From: Shewanella sp. SR44-3
GTDB lineage: Bacteria; Pseudomonadota; Gammaproteobacteria; Enterobacterales; Shewanellaceae
DNA: 64,000 nucleotides
NCBI RefSeq assembly: GCF_014163735.1
Contig: NZ_JACJDV010000008.1
Span: 1-64,000, forward strand
Direction: 5' to 3'
Shown: positions 46,075-55,965 of the stretch, piece after piece
Layout: each line of letters opens with the position of its first letter
How positions within the stretch are numbered: position 1 is the stretch's first letter
Made by a program: the position numbers and the translations under genes
The notes under the pieces: generated by a model
Databases searched by the model: none
Told to the model about the DNA's origin: nothing
Seen by the model: only the letters and a program-made list of their open reading frames with translations

Positions 46075-48231
46075 ATGAAAAAATGGTTACTGAGCGTCGC
46101 AATTGCGGCAAGCTTTAGCGCCCAAGCCGATGAAGGCATGTGGCAACCGCACCAATTACCTGCAATGGCTGATGAATTAAAAGCTAAAGGGTTAGAAATC
46201 GATGCTAAATCAATTTCTAAACTGACAGAGTTCCCAATGAACGCCGTTATCAGCCTAGGTGGCTGTACTGCGTCATTTGTATCGCCAAAAGGCTTAGTGG
46301 TCACCAACCATCACTGTGCTTATGGCGCTATTCAGTACAATTCAACCCCTGAGAAAAATCTGTTAAAAGACGGTTTCTTGGCTAAAACATTCAGTGAAGA
46401 ATTGCCTGCAACCCCAGGCTCGCGCATTTTTGTTACCGAAGCTGTGACAGATGTAACGGCAAAAATAAAAGCCGGTGAGATGGAAAAAACCGGTAATGAT
46501 TTTTATAAAGGCATAGAAAGCAAAGAAAAAGCCTTAGTGGCCGAATGTGAAAAAGAGCCGGGCTACCGCTGCCAAGTGTACAGCTTCCATGGTGGACTTG
46601 AGTATTACCTCGTTAAACAGATGGAAATCCGTGACGTGCGTTTAGTCTATAACCCAGCTGCAAGTGTGGGTAAATACGGCGGTGATATCGATAACTGGAT
46701 GTGGCCGCGCCATACTGGTGACTTCTCGTTCTACCGCGCTTATGTGGGTAAAAACGGTAAGCCTGCGGACTTTAGCAAAGATAACGTGCCTTTTGAGCCA
46801 AAAAGCTTCCTTAAAGTGTCGGCTAAAGGCGTAAGCGAAGGTGATTTTGTGATGGTGACCGGCTACCCAGGTAGCACAAATCGTTACCGCACCGCCAGCG
46901 AAGTGAAAAATCAGTTCGAGTGGGCTTACCCTGAAGGCAAGATGCTGCGTGAGCGTTATATCGACATCATCAAAGAAACGGCGCCAGAGGGGAGCGATGA
47001 ACGCATTAAGTATGAAAGCTTAATCGCAAGCCTTGCAAACTACGCTAAAAACTTCACCTCTATGATCGAGTTTTACGGTAAGTCGACCATGTTGGCCGAT
47101 CGTCAAAACATAGAGACTGAATTAGCTCAGTGGATAGCTAAAGATCCTAAGCGTCAGCAGCAGTATGGCAGCACCTTAGCCAAGCTTGATGAATTAGTGG
47201 CCAAAGGTCAGCAAAACCAACAGCGCGATATTCTATTAGGTTACATAGGTTACACCACCATGATGACCACAGCCCGCGACTTGTACCGCTTAGCTAATGA
47301 GAAAACCTTAGCCGATATGGATAGAGAGCCAGGTTATCAAGACCGCGATATGACCAATTTTAAGTCGAGCATGGAACGTATTGACCGTCGCTACGCGCCA
47401 AGTGTCGATAAAGCGGTATTGTTAGATTTATTAAGCCGTTACGCGGTATTGCCTGCTGATAAGCGTATTGCTGCGTTAGATAAAGTATTTGCTATTGACG
47501 CAAACTTCAGCAAAGACAAGCTAGCTAAAACCTTAGACGCCATGTACGCCAATACTAAACTTGGCGAGCAAGCGAGCCGTTTAAGCTGGATGAACAAGTC
47601 TGTTGCTGAGTTTAAAGCATCGAACGATCCTTTCATCAAGATGGCAGTGGCGCTATTTGAAAGCGACATGGCAAGAGAGCAAGAGAAGAAGCAGCTTGCT
47701 GGTGACCTAATGAAGGTGCGTCCACAATACATGGATGCCATCATCGCCTATAACCGTGAGTTAGGTAAGCCTGTGTATGCCGATGCTAACTCGAGTCTGC
47801 GCGTGAGCGTGGGTCATGTGAAAGGGTATTCACCTCAGGATGGCTTAAAGGCCGTGCCATTTACTCGTCTTGAAGGCATTTTGGCTAAAGATACTGGCGT
47901 GGACCCATTTGATGCGCCTAAAAAGCAACTCGAGCTTATCAAGGCCAAGCAGTATGGTGATTTCTATGTGAAATCAATCGATTCTGTGCCAGTTAACTTC
48001 TTATCGACGCTAGATACTACTGGCGGTAACTCAGGTTCACCGACCTTAAACGGCCGCGCTGAATTGGTTGGTCTACTGTTTGATGGCGTTTATGAGAGCA
48101 TCATAGGTGACTGGTCATATAACGACAGCAACAACCGTTCTATTCAGATTGATAGCCGTTACATGTTATGGGTGATGAAGTATTTAGATAATGCCGATAA
48201 TCTATTAGCTGAAATGGAAATCGTCCATTAA
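46075..48231 (+). CDS. S46-family dipeptidyl-peptidase (DPP7/DPP11 type)
   Basis: This 718-residue periplasmic peptidase has a signal peptide (cleavage after AQA, residue 18) and GMWQPHQLPAM, the S46 start. The catalytic His80 lies in VVTNHHCAYG and Ser653 in TTGGNSGSPTLNG. It removes dipeptides from peptide N termini. In LLFDGVYES the residue near 671 is Gly, which I recall as marking DPP7-like hydrophobic preference, where Arg marks DPP11 (Asp/Glu). ATG 46075 is chosen because it gives a proper signal peptide and has GGAA upstream. Confidence 0.92.
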   Translation: MKKWLLSVAIAASFSAQADEGMWQPHQLPAMADELKAKGLEIDAKSISKLTEFPMNAVISLGGCTASFVSPKGLVVTNHHCAYGAIQYNSTPEKNLLKDGFLAKTFSEELPATPGSRIFVTEAVTDVTAKIKAGEMEKTGNDFYKGIESKEKALVAECEKEPGYRCQVYSFHGGLEYYLVKQMEIRDVRLVYNPAASVGKYGGDIDNWMWPRHTGDFSFYRAYVGKNGKPADFSKDNVPFEPKSFLKVSAKGVSEGDFVMVTGYPGSTNRYRTASEVKNQFEWAYPEGKMLRERYIDIIKETAPEGSDERIKYESLIASLANYAKNFTSMIEFYGKSTMLADRQNIETELAQWIAKDPKRQQQYGSTLAKLDELVAKGQQNQQRDILLGYIGYTTMMTTARDLYRLANEKTLADMDREPGYQDRDMTNFKSSMERIDRRYAPSVDKAVLLDLLSRYAVLPADKRIAALDKVFAIDANFSKDKLAKTLDAMYANTKLGEQASRLSWMNKSVAEFKASNDPFIKMAVALFESDMAREQEKKQLAGDLMKVRPQYMDAIIAYNRELGKPVYADANSSLRVSVGHVKGYSPQDGLKAVPFTRLEGILAKDTGVDPFDAPKKQLELIKAKQYGDFYVKSIDSVPVNFLSTLDTTGGNSGSPTLNGRAELVGLLFDGVYESIIGDWSYNDSNNRSIQIDSRYMLWVMKYLDNADNLLAEMEIVH

Positions 48232-48260
48232 GTAATACAGCAGTAATCCTAAGTTAGGGA

Positions 48261-48971
48261 TTATGAGAGTATCGAAAGTAACGCTTTAAGTTCTGCGGCC
48301 TCCAGGGGCCGCATTTTATTTTCTGCTACTTCACCAAATTCTTTCGAGTTCAGCTCAAGCTTCATGATAGCTGTGCGCTGTAAATCTATGACCTTATAGC
48401 CCAGCGCCTGACACATGCGCCTAATTTGTCGATTTAAGCCTTGAGTGAGTATTATCTCAAACCTGTCCGCACTAAGGCGCCTGGCTTCACAGGCACGGGT
48501 GAGCACATCGGCATACTTTACCCCGCAAGAAAGCGCCTTAATGTCATCATCAGAGATAGGTTTATTAGCTTGTACGTTATAGGTTTTATGGTGATGAAAA
48601 TCTGGGTGCATCAGTTTATGAGTCAAGTCACCGTCATTGGTCAGCAGTAACAAACCGCGAGAGTCTTTATCTAACCTGCCAGCAGGATAGAGCCTGGGTG
48701 CATCTTTGGGGAGTCGATGAATAAGGCTAGTTGGGTCTTGAGGCAATAAGCGGCAATCCACCCCCACAGGCTTATGGTACAAGTAGTAGGCTTTGGTTTC
48801 AGGTTCGACTCTGCTGCCATCCACAAGTAGGTGAGGGGGATTATCAGCCTCAACGGTATCCGTGTGCAGAGCCTGCCTCCCATCTAGCGCTACTCGCCCC
48901 GCTTCTATCAAGCGGCTGGCTTGACGCCTTGAAGCAACACCGCACTTAGCAAGATACTGAGCTAAACGCAT
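48261..48971 (-). CDS. RluF-like 23S rRNA pseudouridine synthase
   Basis: This 236-residue enzyme has an N-terminal S4 RNA-binding domain (RLAQYLAKCGVASRRQASRL) and the RsuA/RluB/E/F catalytic core PAGRLDKDSRGLLLLTNDGD with the nucleophilic Asp. The GLNRQIRRMCQALGYKV segment most resembles RluF, which in E. coli modifies U2604. RluB or RluE identity is less likely. It ends 29 bases from the convergent peptidase gene and is downstream of the antiporter gene on the same strand. Confidence 0.85.
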   Translation of the reverse strand: MRLAQYLAKCGVASRRQASRLIEAGRVALDGRQALHTDTVEADNPPHLLVDGSRVEPETKAYYLYHKPVGVDCRLLPQDPTSLIHRLPKDAPRLYPAGRLDKDSRGLLLLTNDGDLTHKLMHPDFHHHKTYNVQANKPISDDDIKALSCGVKYADVLTRACEARRLSADRFEIILTQGLNRQIRRMCQALGYKVIDLQRTAIMKLELNSKEFGEVAENKMRPLEAAELKALLSILS

Positions 48972-49014
48972 GCTATTAATCCAAATTTAATCAATGAGAT
49001 TTCATCTAGAAAAC

Positions 49015-50370
49015 TTAACCCCGTGGGCGCAGGTAAACGATAACAATCGCAACCAAAGCCAAGATCATACAGTACCAAGCGTTAGCAACGGCAACTAACG
49101 GGGTGATGCTAAAGGTCGCCGCCACTAATAAGGCTTGGGCACCATGGGGAATTAAACCTTGAATAATGCAGGCGAAAATATCCAATACACTGGCGGCGCG
49201 CTTTGGGCTGACGCCGTGTTTAGTAGCAAGGGATTTGGCTATGTCACCAGTAACTACAATAGATACAGTATTATTGGCGACACAAGTATTGGTGCCGGCA
49301 ACAATGGCGGCCATGCCAAATTCGGCAGCTCTTGGTGATTGAGTTTGCTCGCTATTTGAATAACGGTTGATAGCACGCTCGATAAATTGACTCACAAAGG
49401 CAAGGCCGCCACGCTGCTGCATTAATGCTGCTAAGCCGCCGACTAACATGGAAAGAATGAAGATTTCCTGCATATTGCTAAAGCCAGTGTAAATATCATT
49501 GCCCAGTTGGATCACAGAATATTCTGGATTGAGCAGTCCTACTGCGCCCGCTAAAACGATACCTAAGCCCAAGACTAAGAATACATTCAGCCCAGCAACC
49601 GCCAATACCAAAATAGTGATGTAAGGCAGTACCTTAATAACATCAATCTCTTGGGCGGCAAGGGCTTGTTCTGTCAATGCTGCTTGGCCTTGGCCAGCAA
49701 AGGTGAAGGCAATTAAGGTGAGTAGTGCTGCGGGAGCGGCAAAAATTAAATTCTCACGGAATTTATCTTTCATTTCACAGCCTTGGGTACGAGTGGCGGC
49801 TATGGTGGTATCAGAAATTATTGATAAATTATCACCAAACAGCGCCCCTGACATTACCGCGCCTGCCATTAAAGCGAAATCAATTTGGGCTTGGTCGGCA
49901 ATGCCTACGGCAACGGGGGCAACGGCGGCGATAGTGCCCATAGAGGTGCCCATGGCGGTGGCAATAAAGGCGGCAATCACAAAAAAGCCGGGTAAAAGTA
50001 AATCATTAGGGATAAACGACAACCCCAAAGCCACGGTGGCATCAACGCCGCCAGTGGCTTTGGCGACAGCGGCAAAGCCGCCAGCCAGTAAATAAATGAG
50101 ACACATGGCAATAATATTGCTGTGACCAATACCTGCGATAAAGGTTTCTATGGCTTGGTTTATCTGTTGCTTAGATAAGATCAATGCCAAGACTATGGCC
50201 GGCAGAATGGCGATGACACTCGGCAATTGGTAAAAAGCGTAATCCACATCTTGGCTCTGAAAGTACAGGCCTGCACCAATAAATAGGCTTAGAAATAGGA
50301 ATAAGGGTAATAGGGCAATAAAAGACGCTGGACTGGTTTTATTTAAACTATGTGATTGACTCAAAAGCAA
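49015..50370 (-). CDS. NhaC-family Na+/H+ antiporter-like transporter
   Basis: This 451-residue protein has 11-12 predicted helices. GTNTCVANNTVSIVVTGDIA and GALFGDNLSIISDTTIAATR are the two conserved membrane motifs of the NhaC family, with charged residues in hydrophobic helices as expected for ion exchange. NhaC proteins swap Na+ for H+; some members carry organic anions such as malate/lactate, so the substrate is open. The apparent start is TTG 50370, with a second TTG at 50364 that fits GAGAG spacing better. Single gene. Confidence 0.88.
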   Translation of the reverse strand: MLLSQSHSLNKTSPASFIALLPLFLFLSLFIGAGLYFQSQDVDYAFYQLPSVIAILPAIVLALILSKQQINQAIETFIAGIGHSNIIAMCLIYLLAGGFAAVAKATGGVDATVALGLSFIPNDLLLPGFFVIAAFIATAMGTSMGTIAAVAPVAVGIADQAQIDFALMAGAVMSGALFGDNLSIISDTTIAATRTQGCEMKDKFRENLIFAAPAALLTLIAFTFAGQGQAALTEQALAAQEIDVIKVLPYITILVLAVAGLNVFLVLGLGIVLAGAVGLLNPEYSVIQLGNDIYTGFSNMQEIFILSMLVGGLAALMQQRGGLAFVSQFIERAINRYSNSEQTQSPRAAEFGMAAIVAGTNTCVANNTVSIVVTGDIAKSLATKHGVSPKRAASVLDIFACIIQGLIPHGAQALLVAATFSITPLVAVANAWYCMILALVAIVIVYLRPRG

Positions 50371-50562
50371 TTCTCTCTATTTTTAGCATCGAAAATATTA
50401 TCTAAATGGACCAATATTAGCCTGCTTAATGATTGTTCTTGTTACCTCATCATAACAAGTCAGCCTTAGAATAGGAGATTATTTTTACTGAGTCAATATG
50501 GACGTCTAGACTTCTTTGCTTCCGTGGTGCGTTTAGTGTCTGTTTGCACAAAAAAAACTCAT
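50371..50562. other. Short intergenic region
   Basis: 190 bases with the promoter of the antiporter gene. No terminator of good quality is visible for the pseudouridine synthase gene to its right. Confidence 0.35.
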
Positions 50563-52254
50563 TTAGAAGTCCGCATCCAGTTGGAAGTGCAGTGGCTTAC
50601 CACTTACTGGGTGGGTGAAACTTAACGACTCTGCGTGTAGGTGAAGCCGAGTGCCACGAACGCCATAGAGGTCATCGCCCATAATCGGCAGGTTAAGCCC
50701 CTGAACATGAGCACAATGGACTCTAAGCTGATGAGTACGACCGGTTTTAGGGTAGAGGAATACTTTTGTATACTCCCCTTGATTGGCAATGATTTGCCAG
50801 CGGGTGTCGGCGTTTTTGCCATGCTCATGACACACCAATTGCCTGGGCCTGTCATCTAAATCGCCGCGAAGGGGCAGGGAAATACTGCCTTCATCACCTA
50901 AGGTTGTTGATAATTGACCATCCAGTAGGGCGACATACCGCTTAGTGACGCTGCGCTGAATAAACTGTTTTTGCAGTAGTTCATGGGTTTGCTTATTAAG
51001 AGCTATCACCATCAGACCTGAGGTCGACATGTCTAACCTGTGGACTATGATGGGGCCGCTGGCACTTGGAAAGTCACGAATGATACGGGTGTGCACGCTA
51101 TCGCTAATGTTTTTCCCCGGCACAGATAAAAACTCAGCCGGCTTATTGATGACCAGCAAGTGTTCATCCTGATAGATGACAGTGAGCTGCTTATCATCTG
51201 CGGGGTTTTCCAATAATGGATTGGGATCCACCTTTAGGCCTTCTAGCATATGGCTTAGGATAGGTTGGCACTTTCTTAGGCAAGCGGGATAAAATTGCCC
51301 GTGACGACGCACTTGAGATTTAGGTGGCGTGCCCCACCAAAATTCTGCCATGGCCAGCGGCGTGAGTGAGTGGCGGTATGCGTAGTGTAATAATTTAGGT
51401 GCCGCGCACTCGCCTGCACCCGCAGGTGGAGTACGCTCAACTGTAGCTGCAAAAATATCGCCTAAACTTTTTTGGGCGCCGTTGGCATTTAAAAATGTAT
51501 ATTGATCAAATAGTCGTTGCTGTAGTGCACTAGAACGCTGTTTACGATCGAGTTTAAGCGAATCTAGCACCTTGTTGAATGTATCTAATTCCAGTTTTAC
51601 AGCAGCAATTTTAGTGTCCCAACTGAGTTTTAGGTCTCGCAATTGAAGCTTTTCCGCTACGCTCTGCTGATTAAGTGTAAGCTCAGCCGCCTGAAGGTCT
51701 TGGTTGTGCAACGTCAACGCAAGCTCTGCTCTTTGGGCTTTTCTGTGTTTGCGCCTTTCTATCATAAGCCCTCTGTGGGCCTCGATTGCAGCAATGGCGG
51801 CTTGGTTTAACTCCTGTAGTTGTGCTGTGAGCTGATGGCGTTTGGGGTTATCTTGTAGCAAGGTTATTTTTTGATTAAGGTCATTTATTATCTTGTTTTC
51901 AGCAAGGAAAAAATCATCTTGATGCAGCATGTCAAATACCGGCGGCACGAAGCCTGGCAGATGATTATTGTTAGCTAGTTTTCCTGAAAATGCTGCCAGA
52001 TAGCCAAGTTCACCCTGCCGATTTTGTACAAGCATGACACCAAACATCTTACCGATGACATTGTGTTTATCATCAGTTAGCCCAAAGTTATGCTGCCATT
52101 CATTCTGCTGGTTGAGATGCAGCTGTAACTCCTCGGCGGCCATAATGCACAAGGGATGCGGCTGATAATAAAACGGGAAGGTAAAGCGTTCGGGTAATGG
52201 GTGATGATCAATTGCGACGTTAAAGGGCGTAAAACAAGTGGGTATAGAAGGCAT
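50563..52254 (-). CDS. RluA-family pseudouridine synthase with a long coiled-coil N-terminal part
   Basis: This protein is about 563 residues long. The catalytic domain (about 350-560) contains PIIVHRLDMSTSGLMVIALN with the catalytic Asp and KTGRTHQLRVHCAHVQGLNL. Before it lies an unusual region of about 330 residues, strongly helical and rich in Gln, Lys and Glu (about 110-260), not present in RluA, RluC or RluD. The start is uncertain: an ATG at 52341 would lie in the T-run of the putA terminator, so I prefer MPSIPTCFTPFN at 52254, though its ribosome site is poor. The target RNA is unknown. Confidence 0.8.
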   Translation of the reverse strand: MPSIPTCFTPFNVAIDHHPLPERFTFPFYYQPHPLCIMAAEELQLHLNQQNEWQHNFGLTDDKHNVIGKMFGVMLVQNRQGELGYLAAFSGKLANNNHLPGFVPPVFDMLHQDDFFLAENKIINDLNQKITLLQDNPKRHQLTAQLQELNQAAIAAIEAHRGLMIERRKHRKAQRAELALTLHNQDLQAAELTLNQQSVAEKLQLRDLKLSWDTKIAAVKLELDTFNKVLDSLKLDRKQRSSALQQRLFDQYTFLNANGAQKSLGDIFAATVERTPPAGAGECAAPKLLHYAYRHSLTPLAMAEFWWGTPPKSQVRRHGQFYPACLRKCQPILSHMLEGLKVDPNPLLENPADDKQLTVIYQDEHLLVINKPAEFLSVPGKNISDSVHTRIIRDFPSASGPIIVHRLDMSTSGLMVIALNKQTHELLQKQFIQRSVTKRYVALLDGQLSTTLGDEGSISLPLRGDLDDRPRQLVCHEHGKNADTRWQIIANQGEYTKVFLYPKTGRTHQLRVHCAHVQGLNLPIMGDDLYGVRGTRLHLHAESLSFTHPVSGKPLHFQLDADF

Positions 52255-52340
52255 AAAGGTTTCTGGCGTTGGTGGCATAAGCAGGGGCAATGGTAACCTG
52301 CTTTGGTCTGCTTGTCTCTTTGTCTCTTGGGCCATGGGCA

Positions 52341-52369
52341 TAAAAATGCCCGCACAGGGCGGGCATTTT
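52341..52369 (-). terminator. Terminator of putA
   Basis: AAAATGCCCGC/GCGGGCATTTT stem with a 5-base loop and T run on the minus strand, 20 bases past the putA stop. Confidence 0.85.
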
Positions 52370-52388
52370 ACTTGGATCGGATTAACCC

Positions 52389-55300
52389 TTACTCGTCGCT
52401 ATCGCCTAATGACAATAGCGTCGCATTACCACCTATGGCGGTGATGTTGTTAGTGCGAGTTTTCTCGGTGACAAAACGGGTCAGGTAGTGAGGGCCGCCC
52501 GCTTTAGGGCCCGTGCCAGAAAGACCTTGACCACCGAATGGCTGCACGCCAACCACAGCGCCAATTTGGTTACGGTTGATGTAGACGTTACCCACATTCA
52601 CTTTGTCAGCCAAATTAAGGGCGTGACCTTCGTTACGGCTATGAATACCTAAGGTTAAGCCAAATCCTGTGCTGTTGATTTCATCAATTACTTTACTTAA
52701 ATCAGCGGCCTTGTAGCGGATAACATGTAATATTGGGCCGAAGTGTTCTTTTTCTAGTACCTTGATTGAGTCAATTTCAACCGCGATTGGCGCGACAAAG
52801 TGACCATCTTCAGTGCCGGCTGGCAGCTGGATTTGCTTGATAAGCTTGCCCACTTGCTTGATGTGATCGATATGCGCATTCAAGTTCGCTTTAGCTGTAG
52901 CATCAATCACAGGGCCGACATCGGTTTGCACCTTGCCAGGATGCCCAATAGCAAGCTGCTCCATGGCGCCTTGCATCACTTCTATGACTCTGTCGGCGAT
53001 ATCTTCTTGTAAAAATAACACTCGCAGCGCTGAGCAGCGTTGTCCGGCGCTGGTAAATGAAGATGACACTACATCGTTAACCACTTGCTCAGGCTGTGAG
53101 CTTGAGTCGACCACCATGGCATTTTGACCACCGGTTTCGGCAATCAAAGGAATAATCGCGCCATCACGGTTGGCTAAGGTGCGGTTAATGAGTTTGGCTG
53201 TGCCAGTAGAACCAGTAAAGCATACGCCGCCAATGCGCTCATCGGCCGTGATGGTTGAGCCTACAGTTGCGCCTGTGCCTGGTAAGTACTGTAGCACTTC
53301 AACCGGAATGCCGGCTTGGTGAGCCAGCTGCACAGCGCGATAACCTATGAGTGAGGTTTGCTCCGCAGGCTTAGCTACAACTGTGTTACCCGCAGCTAAT
53401 GCCGCCGATACTTGGCCTAAAAATATCGCTAGTGGGAAGTTCCATGGGCTGATACAGACAAACACACCGCGTCCTTGGAGGAACAGTTCGTTAAGCTCAC
53501 CGGTAGGTCCTGGCAGTAATTCAGGCTGACCCATCAGCTTCTTGGCTTGAACGGCGTAGTAGCGACAGAAGTCGACGGCTTCACGAACTTCATCTATGCC
53601 ATCTTGAATGCTCTTACCGGCTTCACGGGTACAAAGAGCAATCAGCTCTTCGCGATTTTCTTCCAGCAGATCAGCAAGTTTTTGCAGTGCGCTGGCGCGG
53701 GTTTCTACCGGAGTACGGGCCCAGTTAGGGAAGGCGTGACTGGCAGAGGCTAACGCCTGTTCTATGGCTTGGGGATCGGCGAACACCACTTGACCCACGG
53801 TCTGCTTGGTATCATAAGGGCTGACGACAGTGTTTAGGTCACCCGTTAAGGTCTTACCGTCCACCAAGGGGCCTGCTTGCCATTGAGTGTCGTTAAATTT
53901 ATCGATAGCGGTGAAAAATGGCTGAGCTTCAGACAAGATATTCATGTTTAATCCCTTAGAATTTTTACGTTCAGCGCCAAAGATATCGGCGGGTAAAGCG
54001 ATGTTTTTATTAGCAAGACTCTTATAGGCTTGCAAAGTGACCAAAGGATGAACCACTAACGAAGCGATAGGGGTTTTAGGGTCAACCAGCTTGTGCACGA
54101 ATGAGGTGTTAGCGCCGTTTTCTAGCAGACGGCGAACCAAATAAGGCAGAAGCTCCTTATGGGCACCTATTGGGGCGTAGATCCGCACCGTCTTAGCACC
54201 GCTTTCAGCCAAAATCGTGTCATAGAGCTCTTGGCCCATGCCGTGTAGACGTTGGAATTCGTAGTTTCTATCCGTTGCCATGGCATCAATGCTCGCCACA
54301 GTTTGCGCATTATGAGTGGCAAATTGTGGGTAGATGGCGCCGCGAGTGGCATCGGACAGTAAGAAACGTGCGCAAGCTAGGTAGGACACATCCGTGCCTG
54401 CTTTACGGGTAAATAGCGGGTAGCCAGCTTCACCGGCTTGCTGCGCCCATTTAAGTTCACTGTCCCAGTAAGCGCCTTTTACAAGGCGTACTGGAATTTC
54501 ATCACCTTGCTCTTTGGCAAGGCGGTTAAGCCAGCACAGCACAGGCAATGCCCGTTTAGAATAGGCTTGCACTACTATGCCAAGTAAATTCCAGCCTTGG
54601 GATTCCACTGAGTTAAACAGTTTTTTGAATAATTTAAGGGAAAGTTCCAGCCTGTCGACTTCTTCGGCATCGATTGAAATGCCAATGTTAAGCTCACGAG
54701 CCTGCACAATCAATTTAATCACAGTAGCGTAAAGCTCAGTTAATACTCTGTCTTCGTTGGCTACTTCATACCTTGGATGCAGAGCCGAAAGCTTAATTGA
54801 GATAGTCGGACGCGGTGATTCATTTTCATCATAGCGTTGAGCGCCAAGTTCTTTAATGGCGTTGCTATAATCATTGAAATATTTCTTGGCATCCTTGTCC
54901 GTGAGTGCGGCTTCACCTAGCATATCGTAGCTGTGGGTGTAGCCTAGCGTGCGTTTGGCTTCGCTGTTGCTAAGGGCTTCTTTGACATTGCGGCCCAGTA
55001 CGAATTGCTTGCCCATGATTTTCATGGCTGCGTACATGGCCTGGCGGATAACTGGCTCACCTAAGCGATTGACTAAGCGCTTAAGCAGATTACTTGGCGT
55101 GCCATCAATTTTCTTATCTAGCTTGATGATTTTGCCCGTCAGCATGAGTCCCCAAGTTGAGGCATTCACCAATACTGAGTCACTCTGTTTTAAGTGTGCA
55201 TCCCATTTTGCGCCTGAGAGTTTATCTTCGATAAGGGCATCGGCTGTTTCAGCATCAGGTATACGCAGCAGCGCTTCAGCTAAACACATAAGGATGATGC

Positions 55301-55574
55301 CTTCGTGAGTTTCCAGGCTATATTGCTGCAAGAAAGCATCAACGCCAATCATTAAGCCTTTTTTCTCAAACTTACGCACCTTGCTGACTAAGTCATGGGC
55401 GCGCTGGGTCACTTGCTCGATTTGCTCATCACTAGCAGGGACAAGCTTGATAAGCTCAGTAAGGTAGGCTTCTTCGTCGACAATATAGTTGTCGGTCACG
55501 GCTTGGAAAAGTTGGTCAAGAGTGGCATCGTCATAGCGGCCGGCCAATACTTCACTCGCTTTGAACATAATCAT
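52389..55574 (-). CDS. putA: PutA, proline dehydrogenase / P5C dehydrogenase without DNA-binding domain
   Basis: This enzyme of about 1,061 residues converts proline to glutamate in two steps. The FAD proline dehydrogenase half (about 1-500) has DAEEVDRLELSLKLFKKLFN and RLVKGAYWDSELKWAQQAG. The NAD aldehyde dehydrogenase half (about 560-1050) has GVCFTGSTGTAKLINRTLA and the catalytic Cys in TSAGQRCSALRVLF. E. coli PutA is about 1,320 residues with a ribbon-helix-helix repressor domain at its N terminus; that domain is absent here, so control must come from elsewhere. Start 55574 is favoured by a GATGGA site, but 55583 and 55568 are possible. Confidence 0.92.
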   Translation of the reverse strand: MIMFKASEVLAGRYDDATLDQLFQAVTDNYIVDEEAYLTELIKLVPASDEQIEQVTQRAHDLVSKVRKFEKKGLMIGVDAFLQQYSLETHEGIILMCLAEALLRIPDAETADALIEDKLSGAKWDAHLKQSDSVLVNASTWGLMLTGKIIKLDKKIDGTPSNLLKRLVNRLGEPVIRQAMYAAMKIMGKQFVLGRNVKEALSNSEAKRTLGYTHSYDMLGEAALTDKDAKKYFNDYSNAIKELGAQRYDENESPRPTISIKLSALHPRYEVANEDRVLTELYATVIKLIVQARELNIGISIDAEEVDRLELSLKLFKKLFNSVESQGWNLLGIVVQAYSKRALPVLCWLNRLAKEQGDEIPVRLVKGAYWDSELKWAQQAGEAGYPLFTRKAGTDVSYLACARFLLSDATRGAIYPQFATHNAQTVASIDAMATDRNYEFQRLHGMGQELYDTILAESGAKTVRIYAPIGAHKELLPYLVRRLLENGANTSFVHKLVDPKTPIASLVVHPLVTLQAYKSLANKNIALPADIFGAERKNSKGLNMNILSEAQPFFTAIDKFNDTQWQAGPLVDGKTLTGDLNTVVSPYDTKQTVGQVVFADPQAIEQALASASHAFPNWARTPVETRASALQKLADLLEENREELIALCTREAGKSIQDGIDEVREAVDFCRYYAVQAKKLMGQPELLPGPTGELNELFLQGRGVFVCISPWNFPLAIFLGQVSAALAAGNTVVAKPAEQTSLIGYRAVQLAHQAGIPVEVLQYLPGTGATVGSTITADERIGGVCFTGSTGTAKLINRTLANRDGAIIPLIAETGGQNAMVVDSSSQPEQVVNDVVSSSFTSAGQRCSALRVLFLQEDIADRVIEVMQGAMEQLAIGHPGKVQTDVGPVIDATAKANLNAHIDHIKQVGKLIKQIQLPAGTEDGHFVAPIAVEIDSIKVLEKEHFGPILHVIRYKAADLSKVIDEINSTGFGLTLGIHSRNEGHALNLADKVNVGNVYINRNQIGAVVGVQPFGGQGLSGTGPKAGGPHYLTRFVTEKTRTNNITAIGGNATLLSLGDSDE

Positions 55575-55690
55575 GTTTTCCATCTTGGTCAGTTAAAGGG
55601 TGATGCAAAATCGCTGTTTATCCCAACTTTACTCTGTACTTTGAGGCATTCTCTGGAGTGAAGATTGAGGGTTCGGGGATTCTTATTATT

Positions 55691-55700
55691 TTGTATACAA
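55691..55700. promoter_or_regulatory. Palindrome TTGTATACAA upstream of putA
   Basis: A perfect 10-base palindrome 117 bases before the putA start. TTGTATACAA is the kind of site used by GntR-FCD regulators, so it is a candidate operator for a regulator that replaces PutA's missing DNA-binding domain. Confidence 0.35.
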
Positions 55701-55913
55701 TCTACGATATTTTTCGGCGCGATTATACAAGCAAAAGACATTTCTGCACACCATAGCTTAACTGGTAGGGGCTGTTGTTTTGGCATTAGGAAACTAGTGT
55801 TTTGTAACGAGAAAAAGACAGGTAATCCGAGCATTCCAGATTTTTAATTGAATTTAAGGGTATGCAAGCGGAGAGTAAAAGCAGGAGCTAGGGCAGAGTG
55901 GGTTGATGTAATA

Positions 55914-55942
55914 AAAAACCAAGGCTTTTGGCCTTGGCTCTT
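55914..55942 (-). terminator. Terminator after the SH3-domain gene
   Basis: CCAAGGC/GCCTTGG stem followed on the minus strand by TTTTTT. Confidence 0.8.
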
Positions 55943-55965
55943 ATGCATAACAGCTGCGGTAAAAT

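Larger units (their letters stand above)
55575..55965. other. putA promoter region and end of the SH3 operon
   Basis: About 390 bases without a gene. It holds the palindrome at 55691-55700, AT-rich promoter space for putA on the minus strand, and the terminator of the SH3-protein gene at 55914-55942. Confidence 0.5.

Noticed and set aside
52254..52341. 29-codon upstream extension of the RluA-like gene
   Set aside because: The ATG at 52341 falls in the T run of the putA terminator and the added residues look unstructured.
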